Shown: positions 5,767-7,240 of the stretch, in pieces | Layout: each line of letters opens with the position of its first letter | Position numbering within the stretch: the stretch's first letter is position 1 | DNA from: Bacteroidales bacterium | Lineage (GTDB): Bacteria; Bacteroidota; Bacteroidia; Bacteroidales; F082 | Direction: 5' to 3' | Assembly: GCA_017508895.1 (NCBI GenBank) | Contig: JAFWRA010000060.1 | Coordinates: 1-7,240 of the forward strand | Length of the DNA stretch: 7,240 bases | Translations under genes and position numbers: made by a program | The notes under the pieces: model-generated | Databases searched by the model: none | Seen by the model: only the letters and a program-made list of their open reading frames with translations | What the model was told of the DNA's origin: nothing

Positions 5767-6575
5767 AAAAAGCATTGAAAATACTGGCTGTTGCGTTGTT
5801 GCTCGCCGCAACGGTAATCCCCGTCCAAGCCCAACGCAGAGTCGTACACTACTTACCTAAATACGAGCAAGAGCCCTATCATTTCGGTTTTCTTCTGGCT
5901 TTCAACGAAATGATGTATACGGTAAAGACAGTAGAGAATTACCAGAACAAGATTCAGTCTGCCAATTCTTGGCCGGTAGTCAATTGGCCTACGCATCTAT
6001 TCACACAATCAGAGACAAAATGCATTTACGTATACAACATTGAGACCCAACAAACACCGGGCTTCACAGTAGGCATCATTGGCAGCAAGCGTCTAGGTCG
6101 CTATTTCGACCTGCGTTTCATCCCCTCCTTGAGCTTTAGTGAACGACGTTTGGACTATACGCTTATGTTGGAAGGAAACAACGGTGCTACATACATGCAT
6201 AAATTTACCAAGTCTATTGGCACCACTTTCGTGGAGTTCCCCCTCAACATCAAATACCGTTCGAAACGCTATAACAACATTGGAGCTTATGTCTTCGGAG
6301 GTGTTAATCCGAAACTCGATTTAGCCTCACAAAAAGACAACAAAGAAAACATCAACGGTCAGGAATTCATCAACAACTTGGTTACCAAGCGTTTCGACTT
6401 CGCTGCTGAGCTCGGTGTAGGTTTCGACATCTACAACCAATGGTTCAAGATGGGCATAGAAGTCAAGATGAGCTATGGTTTACTTGACATTGTAAAGGAT
6501 GAAGCGTTCATTTACACGGCCCCCATTGAAAAACTCCGTAACAAGTTGTTCCAAGTTTCATTTTTATTTGAATAA
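5763..6575 (+). CDS. porT: PorT-family outer-membrane beta-barrel protein, TTG start
   Basis: 270 residues. The signal peptide has KKALK, then a hydrophobic LAVALLLAATVIPV core and likely cleavage at QA-Q (23/24). The mature N-terminus QRRVVHYLPKYEQEPYHFGF is the typical PorT-family opening. Alternating-residue strands follow, e.g. RYFDLRFIPSLSFSERRLDY, FVEFPLNIKYRSKRYNNIGA and AELGVGFDIYNQWFKMGIEV, and the chain ends in a strand LFQVSFLFE, as outer-membrane barrels do. In Porphyromonas gingivalis PorT is needed for type IX secretion; many gut Bacteroidales carry family members without proven secretion roles, so the name means family, not function. Start: an in-frame TAA at 5748-5750 rules out anything earlier, and TTG 5763 is the only usual start codon upstream of the signal peptide. 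Codon use resembles its neighbours. Confidence 0.8.
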   Translation: MKKALKILAVALLLAATVIPVQAQRRVVHYLPKYEQEPYHFGFLLAFNEMMYTVKTVENYQNKIQSANSWPVVNWPTHLFTQSETKCIYVYNIETQQTPGFTVGIIGSKRLGRYFDLRFIPSLSFSERRLDYTLMLEGNNGATYMHKFTKSIGTTFVEFPLNIKYRSKRYNNIGAYVFGGVNPKLDLASQKDNKENINGQEFINNLVTKRFDFAAELGVGFDIYNQWFKMGIEVKMSYGLLDIVKDEAFIYTAPIEKLRNKLFQVSFLFE

Positions 6576-6643
6576 TTATCATTATATACCAAATTAAAAA
6601 TCAACGAATTACAAAAAAGTTGAGTTTTTTTTCAACTAAATCA

Positions 6644-6673
6644 TTGTAGATATCGATTTTTTCTCTACTTTTG
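6644..6673 (+). promoter_or_regulatory. Promoter of tRNA-Glu
   Basis: TACTTTTG (6666-6673) fits TAnnTTTG exactly, with TTG (6644-6646) 19 bp upstream. The tRNA begins 24 nt after the -7 box, leaving a short leader to be trimmed. It lies in the 120-bp AT-rich gap after the porT-like gene; no convincing terminator for that gene is visible in the gap. Confidence 0.85.
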
Positions 6674-6696
6674 CAGCGTCAAAAATGACACGAAGT

Positions 6697-6773
6697 GGTC
6701 TCTTCGTCTAGTCTGGTCAGGACGTCAGGTTTTCATCCTGGTAACTCGGGTTCAAATCCCGGAGAGACTACCA
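6697..6773 (+). tRNA. tRNA-Glu (anticodon UUC), CCA encoded
   Basis: 77 nt including CCA. Acceptor stem GGTCTCT (6697-6703) pairs with AGAGACT (6763-6769), the first pair being G-U. The D arm begins GTC and closes with GAC around a loop containing GG. Anticodon stem TCAGG/CCTGG (27-43 a U-G pair) encloses the loop TTTTCAT with anticodon TTC, reading GAA and GAG. Variable loop TAAC; T arm TCGGG-TTCAAAT-CCCGG; discriminator A, then CCA at 6771-6773. All cloverleaf elements are present. It is a single tRNA with its own promoter and terminator. Confidence 0.96.
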
Positions 6774-6782
6774 TCAATTTCC

Positions 6783-6819
6783 AAAACCCTAACTGATAAT
6801 CAAGCAGTTAGGGTTTTTT
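6783..6819 (+). terminator. Intrinsic terminator after tRNA-Glu
   Basis: CCCTAACTG (6787-6795) and CAGTTAGGG (6805-6813) form a perfect 9-bp stem with a 9-nt loop, followed by six T (6814-6819); four A before the stem can extend it. It starts about 10 nt after the tRNA CCA. The A-run before the stem means it could also act weakly on the minus strand. Confidence 0.92.
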
Positions 6820-6840
6820 CATACCCCAAACACCCCCTCC

Positions 6841-6947
6841 CGTGTCAACCACGTGTCAACCGATTTCGAGATATGTTTTTTCTCATGGCACAAAACACCT
6901 CTCACAAAGTGCCATCGTTGACACGTTTCACACCTTCCGTTGACACG
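6841..6947. repeat. Nested symmetric array of CGTGTCAAC sites and a 7-bp dyad
   Basis: CGTGTCAAC occurs at 6841-6849 and 6852-6860 (11-bp period). Its exact complement GTTGACACG occurs at 6917-6925 and 6939-6947 (22-bp period). Between the two pairs lies a second perfect dyad, ATGGCAC (6885-6891) / GTGCCAT (6909-6915). The 11 and 22 bp spacings place copies on the same helix face, as in arrays bound by a cooperating DNA-binding protein. Placed just after a tRNA gene, it could be the arm-site region of an integrase attachment site; an operator or replication iteron array is the alternative. The binding protein is not encoded in the window. Confidence 0.6.
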
Positions 6948-7046
6948 CCCAAAGCCAAGCCTCTCCCACCCGTCCTCTCACAAACACTCACCAAGAACAT
7001 CCCCACAAGCCACCATCACACCCCCTTCCCCTCACGAAACACACCT

Positions 7047-7082
7047 GAGGAAAATGAGGAAAGTGAGGAAAACGAGGAAAAT
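7047..7082 (+). repeat. Four tandem 9-bp repeats, GAGGAAAAT type
   Basis: GAGGAAAAT, GAGGAAAGT, GAGGAAAAC, GAGGAAAAT follow one another without gaps; units differ only at positions 8 and 9. The strand is entirely purine except for the last base of each unit. It lies about 55 bp before a possible promoter box. It may be a slippage-prone repeat or a protein-binding array; no coding role is supported. Confidence 0.8.
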
Positions 7083-7113
7083 CCCACCGACAAATGGCGG
7101 AATTTTCCCGATT

Positions 7114-7146
7114 TTGACCGTAAAAAACAGAAAAGTCTTACTTTTG
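7114..7146 (+). promoter_or_regulatory. Possible promoter firing off the right edge
   Basis: TACTTTTG (7139-7146) matches TAnnTTTG; the nearest TTG (7114-7116) is 22 bp upstream, longer than usual. No start codon with a sustained frame follows before the window ends, so the gene or RNA it serves would begin near or beyond 7240. Confidence 0.45.
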
Positions 7147-7240
7147 TACCCATATAAGACATAATTAGGGCTTTACGCTCGCGTTTCTTTCTATCTGAAT
7201 CTGGCAAAATTCAACACACAAAGGAAGCGGAGTTGTATAG

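Larger units (their letters stand above)
6820..7240. other. Gene-free right end
   Basis: No frame here looks like a protein. Open frames over 6873-7157 on the plus strand and 7016-7207 on the minus strand are Thr/Pro/Ser- or Glu-rich read-throughs of repeats, without a credible start. The stretch holds the CGTGTCAAC array, the tandem 9-mers and a promoter-like box, and then about 90 bp with no identified content. Confidence 0.6.

Noticed and set aside
6611..6640. Terminator for the porT-like gene (AGTTGA / TCAACT around a T-run)
   Set aside because: Only six base pairs, AT-rich, with the T-run in the loop rather than after the stem, so it is not a convincing terminator.
6873..7157. Plus-strand open frame of 94 codons
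   Set aside because: Low-complexity Thr/Pro/Ser then Glu/Asn repeats that come from the tandem 9-mers; it overlaps the CGTGTCAAC array and the promoter box, and has no ribosome site.

Overview
The window looks like a chromosomal segment from a member of the Bacteroidales (Bacteroidota). The evidence is threefold: repeated promoter boxes of the Bacteroidota type (TAnnTTTG, in two cases with a TTG exactly 19 bp upstream), weak or absent Shine-Dalgarno sequences, and a gene set typical of that order (DUF4254 protein, GT9 glycosyltransferase, MenG, PorT-like outer-membrane barrel). I cannot name the genus from the sequence.

Layout. Positions 1-1140 hold no intact gene. At the extreme left a minus-strand promoter points off the window into what may be the first codons of a protein. 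Next comes a minus-strand stretch (about 227-512) that looks like a structured non-coding RNA: promoter box, several complementary arms, and a U-run at the end. Then there are the frameshifted remains of a minus-strand protein gene (721-1011). Positions 1143-1778 (minus) encode a small secreted protein ending in a DUF1566/Lcl-like domain, with a strong intrinsic terminator behind it.

The core is a plus-strand series: a class I aminotransferase (2055-3263), a 31-bp inverted repeat, then DUF4254 protein, GT9 glycosyltransferase and MenG/UbiE methyltransferase linked by two ATGA stop/start overlaps. A PorT-family outer-membrane protein follows from its own promoter and a TTG start. The aminotransferase serves amino-acid metabolism, GT9 (and presumably DUF4254) surface glycan or LPS building, MenG the last methylation of menaquinone, and PorT-like proteins the outer membrane (type IX secretion in some relatives).

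The right end is a tRNA-Glu(UUC) gene with a near-ideal promoter and an intrinsic terminator, followed by about 420 bp without a credible gene. That stretch contains a nested symmetric array of 9-bp motifs (6841-6947), four tandem 9-bp purine-rich repeats (7047-7082) and an outward promoter box (7139-7146). It resembles the edge of an integrated element or a large protein-binding site beside a tRNA gene. This and the candidate RNA on the left are the parts least explained by known genes.
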